Below are positions 8,431-15,902 of a stretch of 29,868 nt of DNA, one piece after another. Source of the stretch: an uncultured Collinsella sp. (GTDB lineage Bacteria; Actinomycetota; Coriobacteriia; Coriobacteriales; Coriobacteriaceae). A program made the translations under genes and the position numbers. The notes below the pieces were generated by a model. The model was not told where the DNA came from. It saw only the letters and a list, made by a program, of their open reading frames with translations, and ran no database searches. Positions within the stretch are counted from its first letter, which is position 1, and every line of letters starts with the position of its first letter. The stretch spans positions 1 through 29,868 of the forward strand of contig URRT01000003.1 of assembly GCA_900550355.1 (NCBI GenBank), in the 5' to 3' direction.

Positions 8431-9467
8431 CTACACCGTGAGGAACATCATCACGATGATCATGACAAAGCCGATAAGGTCGGTCGGCAAAAACACCGTC
8501 CCCAGCATAACGGCGCTGGTGATGGTCGCCGAAACCGGCTCCACAGTTCCGATGAGGATCCCGCGCACCGCGCCGCTGCCTGGGAGCCGATATCCTTAAC
8601 GCCCTGCATATAGAGCATGTAGGCAAAAAACGATCCGATAACCACGAACACCGCGAGCGCCTCGACGCCGGCAGCGTCCAGCGCCGGCATATGTGCCCAG
8701 GGCTGCACGAAGACACACGAGACCACGCCCGCCGTGAGCATTGCCGAGCCCGTGACGATGGGGCTGCCGTATTCGGGCAGGATCTTGGCGGGAATCAACG
8801 CCATACACGCGGCGCTGACCGCACACATAAGACCTGCTGCCAGGCCAAGCGGCGAGATATTCAGGCTGGTGGGGTCGCCGCCGGTGGCGATTAAAAAGGT
8901 TCCACCCAGAGCCAGGCCAATGCCGATGACTTCGCGAGTACGCGGCATGCGGCGATCGATCGCGCAGGTGTAGCCCATGATGATAACGAGCTGCAGGCAC
9001 TGGAGCACCGTCGCGGTTCCGGCGTTCGTCAGGCGCACGGCCGAAAGATAGCAAAACTGGTTGAACAGCAGGCCAAAGGCGGTAAAGAGCAGCAGCTGCT
9101 TGCGATCGGCGGGTGTGGTCCAGAGCTTAATCAGACGCTCGCGGTCGCGCGTAACAACCACGGCCATAAAGAGTAGACCGGCGAGAATCTGACGCACGCT
9201 CATAAGCCACAGCGTATCGACATGGTAGGTATCGAACAAAAAACTCGCGCTGGTGCCCGAGAAGCCCCAAAACGAACCGCCCACCAGCGTAGCCAAGACG
9301 CCCGTGATCGTCTTGCGCGTCGAAGCGCTGTTCAGGCGGTCGCGCCATGCGCGACGGGTGTTGCGGCTGAGCTCGTCGGTGCCCTCGGGCACATCAATGT
9401 TCGATATATCGGTCATCGGCACCGAAGCCCCTGCGCCTTCGACCTGCTCGACACACTCTTTGCTCAT
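8431..9467 (-). pseudogene. EamA/DMT-family transporter, frameshifted near the C-terminus
   Basis: Drug/metabolite-superfamily integral membrane permease with two EamA repeats and about ten hydrophobic helices; substrate unknown. It starts at ATG 9467 behind GGGGGAG. The first repeat follows a polar N-terminus of about 50 residues (GVLATLVGGSFWGFSGTSAS, then LLFNQFCYLSAVRLTNAGTA); the second begins near GLAAGLMCAVSAACMALIPA. Near 8570-8585 the frame breaks inside the last EamA helices: after MQGVKDIGSQAA the original frame runs into an Arg/Ser-rich tail ending at 8460. The expected ending (ILIGTVEPVSATITSAVMLG, then FLPTDLIGFVMIIVMMFLTV) continues in another frame to a stop at 8431. The net change is minus one base. 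Either the last two helices are lost or this is a sequence error. Confidence 0.85.
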
Positions 9468-9698
9468 TCCACTCCCCCGAAACAGCCTGGAAACAATTCG
9501 GCTTACCTTACCACGGCGAAGTCACCAGCTGGAGGCTTGTCCGCTTATCGGTAGGACAATTCCGCAGGCGTCTTTCCATAGCTCGATACCGCAATGGCCT
9601 TGCATTATGCGACAGCCAAATCGCGGCAGCAGGCTCTTTTGAGATGGATACAGCAAAGCCCCCGAATTCCACAATGTAAGCGATTTTTAAAAATGTTC

Positions 9699-9727
9699 TT
9701 GCCACCGAGTTCAGGCTCCGTTATATT
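9699..9727 (+). promoter_or_regulatory. Promoter of tRNA-Val
   Basis: TTGCCA (9699-9704), a 17-bp spacer and TATATT (9722-9727) make a good sigma70-type promoter about 30 bases before the tRNA. Confidence 0.75.
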
Positions 9728-9756
9728 ATCCCTTGCGCGCTTGCGCACCCTTGATC

Positions 9757-9831
9757 GGGCGTTTAGCTCAGGGGGAGAGCGCTTCCCTGACACGGAAGAG
9801 GTCAGAAGTTCAAATCTTCTAACGCCCACCA
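9757..9831 (+). tRNA. tRNA-Val (anticodon GAC)
   Basis: The acceptor GGGCGTT pairs with AACGCCC. The D arm is GCTC...GAGC, the anticodon arm CTTCC-CTGACAC-GGAAG with GAC at positions 34-36, and the T arm AGAAG-TTCAAAT-CTTCT. The 3' CCA is encoded. All stems pair fully. Anticodon GAC reads valine codons GUC and GUU. It is a stand-alone unit with its own promoter and terminator, and no integrase or attachment repeat was seen beside it. Confidence 0.97.
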
Positions 9832-9840
9832 AATGTTCGC

Positions 9841-9875
9841 AGCTCAGAGGCTATGTCTCTGGGCTGTTTTGTTTT
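9841..9875 (+). terminator. Terminator of tRNA-Val
   Basis: AGCTCAGAG pairs with CTCTGGGCT (one G-T wobble), followed by GTTTTGTTTT, ten bases after the tRNA 3' end. Confidence 0.85.
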
Positions 9876-10124
9876 ATGTCGCCAAATCCGCTGGCAACTC
9901 CAACCGCCCAAGCAACCACCCTGTCCATACACAAAACCGCGTCAGCGACCCAGGTGCCTATCCCGGCTGACTCCGCAGTCAATCAAAACCGCCCCAATAG
10001 CCACCGAGGCCGAGGCCAACGCGTCTCGAACCCATCCGAGCCGCAACTCCTCAGCAAAACGCCGCGATGTCTGCGCCCTGCGGTATCCTTGAGCCACTTG
10101 CACCTGCAGCACCAAGGAGCCGCC

Positions 10125-10811
10125 ATGCGCACCGAGCTCGATGTTCCCTTTTCGCACAAAGACGAGGCCAAGGCCCTGGGCGCCAAGTGGGATCGGGCTA
10201 AGAAGATCTGGTATGTACCCAGCGGCGTTAACCCCGAGCCCTTTGCCGAGTGGCTGCCCGGCGTTGACCGATCCGACCCCTCAGCGCCGTATATATATCT
10301 AGTACTGGGCAAGCGCGAGTGCTGGAAGTGTCACAAAGAGACCTCGGTCGCGGCCTTCGGCATTCCCTATCGAACCGATAACGACGAGAGCATCGCCATC
10401 GCGCACGCGCCTAACGAAGCCGGGCACATTGCCATCGACACGGCCAGCGCCAACGCACTCGCCATCGTGCCCACTCTTGGCTGCGTGCCGGGCGAGATCC
10501 GCGACTACCTTCATAAGCGCTGCGGCTACAAGCCCGTAGGCGCGCGAGCCTCCAAAGCCCCGTCGCTCGGCAACACGTGCACCAGTTGCGACGCGCTGCA
10601 AGGCAGCCGCTATCTGTTCGAAGAGTCCTCGTCCCCGTTTGCCCTCACTGCCATCAACAAGCTGCCGGCACTGGAGTTTGTGCGCGTCGAAGTTGCCGGC
10701 GTCTTCGGCATCCCGGCCACGCGCACCGACTTTGACCAGGCGCTCTTTACCTGGGCACGCGACCATACCGCCGAGTTCCACAGGCAACTCGGTGAGAGGG
10801 TTTATTTGTAG
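10125..10811 (+). CDS. DUF5710-like protein with zinc-ribbon cysteines
   Basis: A protein of 228 residues of unknown role. The start is ATG 10125 because AAGGAG stands 6 bases before it; the open frame extends further upstream across the tRNA but is not coding there. Residues 5-45 (DVPFSHKDEAKALGAKWDRA, then KIWYVPSG) match the short DUF5710 module seen at the N-termini of plasmid primases and other DNA-associated proteins. Two Cys pairs follow, CWKC near residue 66 and CTSC near residue 153, which could jointly bind zinc. The remainder is globular without membrane segments. It stands alone between the tRNA and two convergent minus-strand genes. A nucleic-acid-related role is possible but unproven. 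Confidence 0.75.
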   Translation: MRTELDVPFSHKDEAKALGAKWDRAKKIWYVPSGVNPEPFAEWLPGVDRSDPSAPYIYLVLGKRECWKCHKETSVAAFGIPYRTDNDESIAIAHAPNEAGHIAIDTASANALAIVPTLGCVPGEIRDYLHKRCGYKPVGARASKAPSLGNTCTSCDALQGSRYLFEESSSPFALTAINKLPALEFVRVEVAGVFGIPATRTDFDQALFTWARDHTAEFHRQLGERVYL

Positions 10812-10849
10812 AGACGGAGATGACTTCACAGCCAGCTCCTCCGCATCAC

Positions 10850-11110
10850 CTATCCCTCGTCGCCGGCGTCGTACACGATATCGAGGCCACAAACAGGGCA
10901 TTTCTCCGGATACACCGGCATATGAACGCCCGTACGTTTCCTCACTTCGTCGCTGAACCTGTCACGTGCATCGATGAACCGAATGTCGAGACACGGTATT
11001 TGCGAGCCGCAGCAAGGACAGGCGACAGCAAACGACCCGCAATCAACTTCTACGCCCGAAAACATATTGTTGTCGATAAGGGCACGCGGCAGCTTTCCGT
11101 ACTTCCCCAT
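10850..11110 (-). CDS. Small protein with two zinc-knuckle motifs
   Basis: A protein of 86 residues beginning MGKYGKLPRALIDNNMFSGV. The start at 11110 is chosen because GAGGAG lies 8 bases upstream; the frame is open 32 codons further but without a ribosome site. It contains CPCCGSQIPC and, near the C-terminus, CPVCGLDIVYD: a four-cysteine zinc-ribbon arrangement of a small nucleic-acid- or protein-binding module. It lies 44 bp downstream of the 11155-11700 gene on the same strand, so the two are probably co-transcribed. No known family is recognised. Confidence 0.6.
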   Translation of the reverse strand: MGKYGKLPRALIDNNMFSGVEVDCGSFAVACPCCGSQIPCLDIRFIDARDRFSDEVRKRTGVHMPVYPEKCPVCGLDIVYDAGDEG

Positions 11111-11154
11111 CACGACATCTCCTCGCCAGCTCACGCTCACTCCCTTCCCGTTAT

Positions 11155-11700
11155 TCAAACCAGGAAGAGCATGCACCAGCAAGTGCGTGTGAGATTGCAT
11201 TGCCACGCGATCCGATCAAACAGCACGATCGTAAAAGACCGCCAAAGCCAAATTTCATCGTCGGTCGCACCCTGTCCGGCAAACTCAATATCGACGGGTA
11301 TGTGCTTCAGATAACTCATGTCGGGCGCAAAACGAGGGTCCGGTCCGCCTTTATGAACAGGACCGTGTAGAACAAACCATCCGTTTTCGGGCTCGAACCG
11401 CTCAACAAACGCAAGGCCGAGCACTTTATAGCCCACCTCAGTTGCAAATATGACTCCGACTGGAACGCCACATTCCATGCAGTTGAGCATTTTACGGTTG
11501 TAATTCTGGTCTCGAAAACCAACGGTACCCGGCGCTTGAACCGAGTACTTAATGACCCACGTACCATCGTCCAAATAGAGCGGAGGCACATTGTTGATGC
11601 TCTCGGTTTGCCGCTGGCGCGCTTGTACCCCGCTACCCCACTCCCCTGTATACTGATGTAGCACGTGTTTCATCCGGGCTTGTTGGACCGGGTCGTTCAT
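11155..11700 (-). CDS. Hypothetical protein, possible partner of the zinc-ribbon gene
   Basis: A protein of 181 residues, not assigned. The composition is that of a real globular protein (DDGTWVIKYSVQAPGTVGFR, then NCMECGVPVGVIFATEVGY, VLGLAFVERFEPENGWFVLH). The central beta-rich part is loosely reminiscent of the beta-barrel domains placed in front of HNH nucleases, but this is an impression only. The last dozen residues (LTRTCWCMLFLV) look unlike the rest and may come from an altered 3' end. No good Shine-Dalgarno precedes ATG 11700 or the ATG at 11673, so the start is uncertain. It diverges from the 11712 gene with only 11 bases between the start codons. Confidence 0.55.
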   Translation of the reverse strand: MNDPVQQARMKHVLHQYTGEWGSGVQARQRQTESINNVPPLYLDDGTWVIKYSVQAPGTVGFRDQNYNRKMLNCMECGVPVGVIFATEVGYKVLGLAFVERFEPENGWFVLHGPVHKGGPDPRFAPDMSYLKHIPVDIEFAGQGATDDEIWLWRSFTIVLFDRIAWQCNLTRTCWCMLFLV

Positions 11701-11711
11701 GGGAGGGTCTT

Positions 11712-12203
11712 ATGGCTGCTTCGAATCCGCCTAAGGGGAGCGTTTCTTCTTCGTCCATCAAGCCGGTTACGCGCAAGGCCGTGCGTTGCCAGCGCGAGGT
11801 CGCTTGGCTTGTCACGCAGGCGGCGGGCAGGCTTGTGGCGAGCACGGAGGACGTCAATGCTCCCACACCGAGCTTTGTGCTGGCAGCGGCGCTTGATCGA
11901 GTACGCCAGCTGGAATTCGCCGCGCAAGAAGACGGCAGCCACCTTGACTACCAGAACGCCATGGCGCCCGACCTGCAAACGTTCTGCCACATGGCCAAGT
12001 TGCCCGCCGCGCCCAATGCGCTTTCGGACGCAGGCTACATGTTTACGCTTTCGGGCGCGGACCTTATCCGCGACATCTACGCATACTGCAGCGAGCTCGC
12101 CGAGCGCAGCGTCTTTGGCACGGCAGAAATCAAACCGGGATATGTCATCAAGCTGGTTCTTAGGCTGTTCTTGATGGACGGGTTCGGGGCCATGCCGGCG
12201 TAA
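11712..12203 (+). CDS. Hypothetical protein
   Basis: A protein of 163 residues, starting at ATG 11712 behind GGGAGGG. The first 20 residues are low complexity (Ser/Pro/Lys). The rest is predicted alpha-helical with alternating Ala/Leu (REVAWLVTQAAGRLVAS, FVLAAALDRVRQLEFAAQ, AGYMFTLSGADLIRDIYAYC). There is no signal peptide or membrane helix and no family is recognised. A TATACT hexamer at 11649-11654 inside the divergent neighbour may be its -10 box. Codon use matches the core genes, favouring a resident coriobacterial gene over a recent import. Confidence 0.7.
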   Translation: MAASNPPKGSVSSSSIKPVTRKAVRCQREVAWLVTQAAGRLVASTEDVNAPTPSFVLAAALDRVRQLEFAAQEDGSHLDYQNAMAPDLQTFCHMAKLPAAPNALSDAGYMFTLSGADLIRDIYAYCSELAERSVFGTAEIKPGYVIKLVLRLFLMDGFGAMPA

Positions 12204-12303
12204 GCCGAGTCTTTAGCATCACCGTCGACTGGGCAACAACCGCTTTACCTTAGTGGGCGCCAATCGAGGGTCGATTATTGGGTCGCCTCGTCCACTAACG
12301 CAT

Positions 12304-13770
12304 TTATTCCACGCGCTCTGACAGTCTATATTTGCGGTTGCGGCTTGTCGACGGCGCCGTCGGCTCAAGCTCACCCTGCTCAATGAGCGCATTGACGCGT
12401 GCCCTAACCTGGGAAACCGTGAGTCCCGTGCGCTCCGCCAGTTCGCGCGTCCCCAATTCGCCGTAGCGCTTGAGTGCCGTCATAATCAAGCCCCCGCCAT
12501 GATCGACCGGCTCGATCTTTGAACGGTAAAGTACGACCTTGAACCGATCGAACCCCGGGCAGAACAGGGGCTCGGCCAGACCATGCGCGCGCATGGCATC
12601 GATCATCATCGGGATGCCCGAGCCATTGCCCTCAGCCGGCGAACCTGCGCCATCCGGCAGCGGGACAATCGACATGAGTTTCACGAGCGTCGCGTTACGG
12701 CATCGGGAGCTGCCGTCAAACAAGTTCTCGCGAGTCTTTCCCCCGTAAAGGCCGCCAGGATTCGTCACCTCGACACGATCGTCAAAGACGTCGACGGCAA
12801 TCGATTGTCCGCAGAACCGATCCCCGTATTCTCGATGGATTACGGCGTTGGCGATTGCCTCGCGCAGGACCTCCTCGGGAATCTCCAGCGAGTCGACACG
12901 CGAGACGCCTTGGATCGTCGAGGTTCGCCGCAAATTCTTGGCGATTGCCGCGACGGCATCCGAGATCATTTCGCCCAATGTTCCCTCGCAGATCGTACGG
13001 TCCATGAACCTCAACGGCCCCGCCGCGCCCTTCTGCGTTCCGGCATAGACCGCCACATCGATAAAGAGCTTGGGATAGAACTGTTGGGGATAGGCACCCG
13101 CGGCCAGGAGCCCGGCCTTAGTAACATTGCCCTGGGAGTCGAGGAAATTCAGGCGCTCCAGCTTCGTTTTCTTGTCCGGCGCGCCGCGCATTGCACGAGG
13201 TGTCAGCGAGAAAGCACGCTCTATCGTGCGGTCGACCAGCGACTCGTCGAGATCGCCCACACTCGTGCCGGGCACCGCATCGCGATCGCTAGGACTCGTC
13301 CGTTCGTATGACGACAGTGCCAAAACCTCGGTCGACGAGAGCGGAACATCTTTGTCATCGATGCGTTTGTAGCTGCCGCCTTGAGCACCGCGCTCTATTA
13401 CATAGCAGGGCTTGCTCGACGGGTCGAGCTCCTCAATCGTGATGACCAGAACCACGGCGCCCTGGAGCTCCACGCGTTCAATGGTGTATTTGGGCGGATT
13501 GGCCAGTTTTCCGCGACCGCCGGCATCACCCATGCCCGCTACGAATTGGTTGAGCACCTTCTCGGTCTCAAAGTTTGCAACTGGGACAAAACCCGCGCGC
13601 TCGCTCACGCCGAGCACGATAATTCCGCCAGCGGTATTCGCGAATGCGCTAACCGTTTCCCATACGTCGCGGGAAAGCGTCGTGGCGCTCTCCTTGACCT
13701 CGACGTTAAGATCGTCCGAGCCCATGCGCCTTAAAGACTCGAGCAGACCGGTCAGCTCGTTTTCGTTCAT
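12304..13770 (-). CDS. AlbA_2 / HATPase_c_4 / winged-helix putative transcriptional regulator
   Basis: A protein of 488 residues with three modules. Residues about 20-140 form the AlbA_2 (Schlafen-like) domain (LNVEVKESATT, then WETVSAFANTAGGIIVLGV). Residues about 300-400 carry an HATPase_c_4-like region (EEVLREAIANAVIHREYGD and DDRVEVTNPGGL). The C-terminal 65 residues form a winged helix (YGELGTRELAERTGLTVSQV) with a basic end. Such proteins are annotated as ATP-binding or RecG-like regulators; the ligand is generally unknown. GAAAGGA lies seven bases before the ATG at 13770; an ATG two codons upstream is too close to it. The 5' region (13825-14075) holds two clusters of TATCTCTC repeats, suggesting autoregulation. 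A decayed second copy lies at 24853-25086. Confidence 0.85.
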   Translation of the reverse strand: MNENELTGLLESLRRMGSDDLNVEVKESATTLSRDVWETVSAFANTAGGIIVLGVSERAGFVPVANFETEKVLNQFVAGMGDAGGRGKLANPPKYTIERVELQGAVVLVITIEELDPSSKPCYVIERGAQGGSYKRIDDKDVPLSSTEVLALSSYERTSPSDRDAVPGTSVGDLDESLVDRTIERAFSLTPRAMRGAPDKKTKLERLNFLDSQGNVTKAGLLAAGAYPQQFYPKLFIDVAVYAGTQKGAAGPLRFMDRTICEGTLGEMISDAVAAIAKNLRRTSTIQGVSRVDSLEIPEEVLREAIANAVIHREYGDRFCGQSIAVDVFDDRVEVTNPGGLYGGKTRENLFDGSSRCRNATLVKLMSIVPLPDGAGSPAEGNGSGIPMMIDAMRAHGLAEPLFCPGFDRFKVVLYRSKIEPVDHGGGLIMTALKRYGELGTRELAERTGLTVSQVRARVNALIEQGELEPTAPSTSRNRKYRLSERVE

Positions 13771-13776
13771 CTGCAT

Positions 13777-14100
13777 GTCCTTTCACTCGGCCCGGCGGAG
13801 AATGCCGCGAATAGATTTCCTTCGTCTCTCAGTTATCTCTCGTAATTATCTCTCATCTTACTGCTATCTCTCATATTAGAGATAAGTGAGAGATGAAAGA
13901 TAAGATGTCTGCCGTCTGTTTCATTTAAACATGTTTTTGCTGGTAGAACAATCAGTATTGAGACAATACCATGATTGCTTGTCTCTTTGCTGCTCAGTTA
14001 TCTCTCATATTTATCTCTCGTCTTTCTGTTATCTCTCGTATTAGTGACGAATGAGAGATGAGAGATACGTGAGTGATGGACGAGCGTGGATTATTGGACA
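13777..14100. repeat. Leader of the AlbA_2 gene with two clusters of TATCTCTC repeats
   Basis: Cluster 1 (13825-13905) has four TCTCTC-core boxes on the plus strand followed by inverted boxes, including the palindrome TATCTCT-N6-AGAGATA (13866-13885). Cluster 2 (about 13999-14075) has three forward boxes close to TTATCTCTCRTA, then two inverted boxes (ATGAGAGATGAGAGATAC). Between them lies an AT-rich stretch with nested inverted repeats: GAGACAA/TTGTCTC, and CAATCA-GTATTG against CAATAC-CA-TGATTG. No gene is seen. The layout fits a multi-site operator/promoter region for the minus-strand AlbA_2 gene. A diverged copy of the cluster 2 half is at 25130-25305. Confidence 0.8.
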
Positions 14101-14121
14101 GCCAGAAAATCCCTCAAATAA

Positions 14122-14155
14122 AAAACGGGGCCGGCCTTACGCCGAGCCCCGTTTT
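14122..14155 (-). terminator. Terminator at the end of the PTS island
   Basis: AAAACGGGGC pairs with GCCCCGTTTT, with an inner CGGC/GCCG stem. On the minus strand it is followed by TTTATTT, closing the IIC'-IID' unit; it also has T bases on the plus strand and may be bidirectional. Confidence 0.88.
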
Positions 14156-14200
14156 CAAACGGTCAGTTAGTTATCCAACGCGCGAGCATAGCAGTCAACT

Positions 14201-15049
14201 TTACGCCGCCGCGAACACTCCCAAGCCCGTTCCGATGATGCAGATCGCGAAGATGCCAATAATAATCCAAATGGTCTTGACGCCCTTTTTGTACAGGGCG
14301 ACGCAGGCAAAGGTTGCCAGCAAGGGCAGCAGACCGGGGAAGATCGAATCGAACAGATCCTGCAGGACAATCTCCGAACCACCCACGTCAAAGGTCAAAG
14401 CAGTGGACAGCGAGACCTGTGCCGCAATCATCGCGCCAATGACGGTCATTCCGAGGACACCGGCAGCATGCGTCATGCGAGACATAAGGTTGTTCTCTTC
14501 GGACTGCTGCAGGAACTTGGTTCCCAGGTCGTATCCCAGATGGGCGGCGACGATACGCGTTGCAAGGTTAATCACCGAGTAGATGAGCGCATACACGATG
14601 GGGCCGAGCGGGTTGCCCGTCGACGCGATGCCAATACCAATACCGGCGGCGACCACGCGGAACGTACCCCAGTAGAACGAATCGCCAATGCCGGAAAGCG
14701 GTCCCATGAGGCCGACCTTCATGGCGTTAATCGAGGACGTGTCGAAGTTCTTATCGGCAGCCGCCTGCTCCTCCATCGAAACCGTTAGGCCGGCTACAAA
14801 CGGAAGCACATGAGGCGTGATGTTAAAGAACTCAGTATGGCGATCGAGCGCCGCATAGTAATCGTCGTCGTTGGGATAGATCTTTCGCAGGGGCTTCTGA
14901 ATGGTGTACATGAAGCCCATTGCCATCATCTTGTCGTACGACTGCGAGCACTGGCTCGTAAACTGGCGAAGGAACATGCTCCGATACATATCGGGAGTCA
15001 TAATCGCGTCCTTCTTGGCCTCCTTGAGGTCGGTGTTCTGGGTAGCCAT
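14201..15049 (-). CDS. PTS mannose/fructose/sorbose family IID subunit (second set, IID')
   Basis: Membrane subunit that, with IIC, forms the sugar channel of mannose-class phosphotransferase systems. The 282 residues are typical. It begins with a cytoplasmic segment, has the IID signature GLMGPLSGIGDSFYWGTFRV near the middle, and ends in hydrophobic helices (IWIIIGIFAICIIGTGLGVF). The start codon shares one base with the IIC' stop (TAATG), and its ribosome site GAGGAGG lies inside the end of IIC'. It is related to, but clearly diverged from, the IID at 18998-19828. No IIA or IIB accompanies this pair, so it would need those at 20628-21519. Confidence 0.93.
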   Translation of the reverse strand: MATQNTDLKEAKKDAIMTPDMYRSMFLRQFTSQCSQSYDKMMAMGFMYTIQKPLRKIYPNDDDYYAALDRHTEFFNITPHVLPFVAGLTVSMEEQAAADKNFDTSSINAMKVGLMGPLSGIGDSFYWGTFRVVAAGIGIGIASTGNPLGPIVYALIYSVINLATRIVAAHLGYDLGTKFLQQSEENNLMSRMTHAAGVLGMTVIGAMIAAQVSLSTALTFDVGGSEIVLQDLFDSIFPGLLPLLATFACVALYKKGVKTIWIIIGIFAICIIGTGLGVFAAA

Positions 15050-15821
15050 TAGAAGTCCTCCTCTTCATCTGCAGCAACCGCCTGCGGACCGGACGAGCCC
15101 TCGCGGAAGGCCAGGAGCAGCGCGACGCAAATGGCAGCTGCGGCGACGCCGACCACGTCCATCTTGAGGTAGATGACCATAATGAAGCCGATAAACAGCC
15201 AAGGAAGCAGCTTGTTGTCGCCCATGGTCCTAATAAGAAGAGCGAAGCCGATGCAGACCATGACGCCGGACGCAACGTTGAGGCCGTCCATCACAAACTG
15301 CGGAATCGCGTTGAGCGCATTGTTGATGAGGTCGGCACCAAAGAACAGCGAGCAAAACACCAGCAGTGCAGACGGAATGCCAATCGACAGCGGCACGATG
15401 GTCAGATGGTACAGATTTGCCTTAGCAAGATCGCGATTTGCCAGAGCGGTCTCGATCTTCTTGCAGGCAAAGGCACCCGGAACGGCGTAGCAGAAGTTGC
15501 GCCACACCTGAAGGAAGACGGAGACGGGAAGGGCGAGCGCGACGGCAGTTGCCGTGCCCGTACCCGTAATGACGGCAAACGCGCAGCCAAGCACGCCGGA
15601 GGCATAGACCTCGGGAGGAACCGCCGCGCCGACCATGATGGCGCCCATGAACATGGACTCCAAAGCAGCGCCGACGATAACTCCCTGCTGGACATCGCCA
15701 AGGATCAAGCCGACAAACAGGCTCGTAAACAGCGGACGACCAAGCATCGTAATGCCAAATGCTTGCTCGTCCATAGACGCCATAATGCGACCAGCGCAAC
15801 TAGGAGGTACTGGGCAACTAT
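15049..15821 (-). pseudogene. PTS mannose/fructose/sorbose family IIC subunit (IIC'), 5' end disrupted
   Basis: Membrane channel subunit partnered with IID'. From ATG 15783 an intact frame of 244 residues (MASMDEQAFGITMLGRPLF, then VGLILGDVQQGVIVGAALES) continues to 15049 and ends ADEEEDF. This start lacks a ribosome site and omits about 13 residues of the first helix. Those residues are recognisable just upstream in another frame: GTT GCC CAG TAC CTC CTA GTT GCG CTG GTC GCA (15818-15786, VAQYLLVALVA) aligns with the start of the other IIC (LTQAILIGLVA). The codon where its initiator Met should be is ATA (15821-15819). One missing base near 15784 and the lost ATG together explain the break. 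The rest is undamaged, so the lesion is recent, or a shortened protein is made. Confidence 0.75.
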
Positions 15822-15836
15822 TCTGATTAACCCCAG

Positions 15837-15881
15837 AAATAAGCCTGCAGGCGAGACGTTCAGAACAGCTCGCCTGCAGGC
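15837..15881 (-). terminator. Terminator-like hairpin between SIS copy 1 and IIC'
   Basis: GCCTGCAGGCGAG (15843-15855) and CTCGCCTGCAGGC (15869-15881) pair perfectly over 13 bp with a 13-base loop. On the minus strand it is followed by TTATTT. It should stop or weaken transcription from the SIS gene into IIC'-IID'. Confidence 0.75.
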
Positions 15882-15902
15882 AACAGCAGCAATTTGAGAG
15901 GA

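Noticed and set aside
9757..9831. tRNA as an integration site of a mobile element
   Set aside because: No integrase and no repeated tRNA 3' end was seen in the window.
9594..10124. Upstream extension of the DUF5710-like gene
   Set aside because: It would read through the tRNA and its terminator; the ATG at 10125 has a good ribosome site.
13825..14075. CRISPR array
   Set aside because: The repeats are short, partly inverted and irregularly spaced (11, 13 and 18 bp between the first boxes), with no unique spacers and no cas genes.
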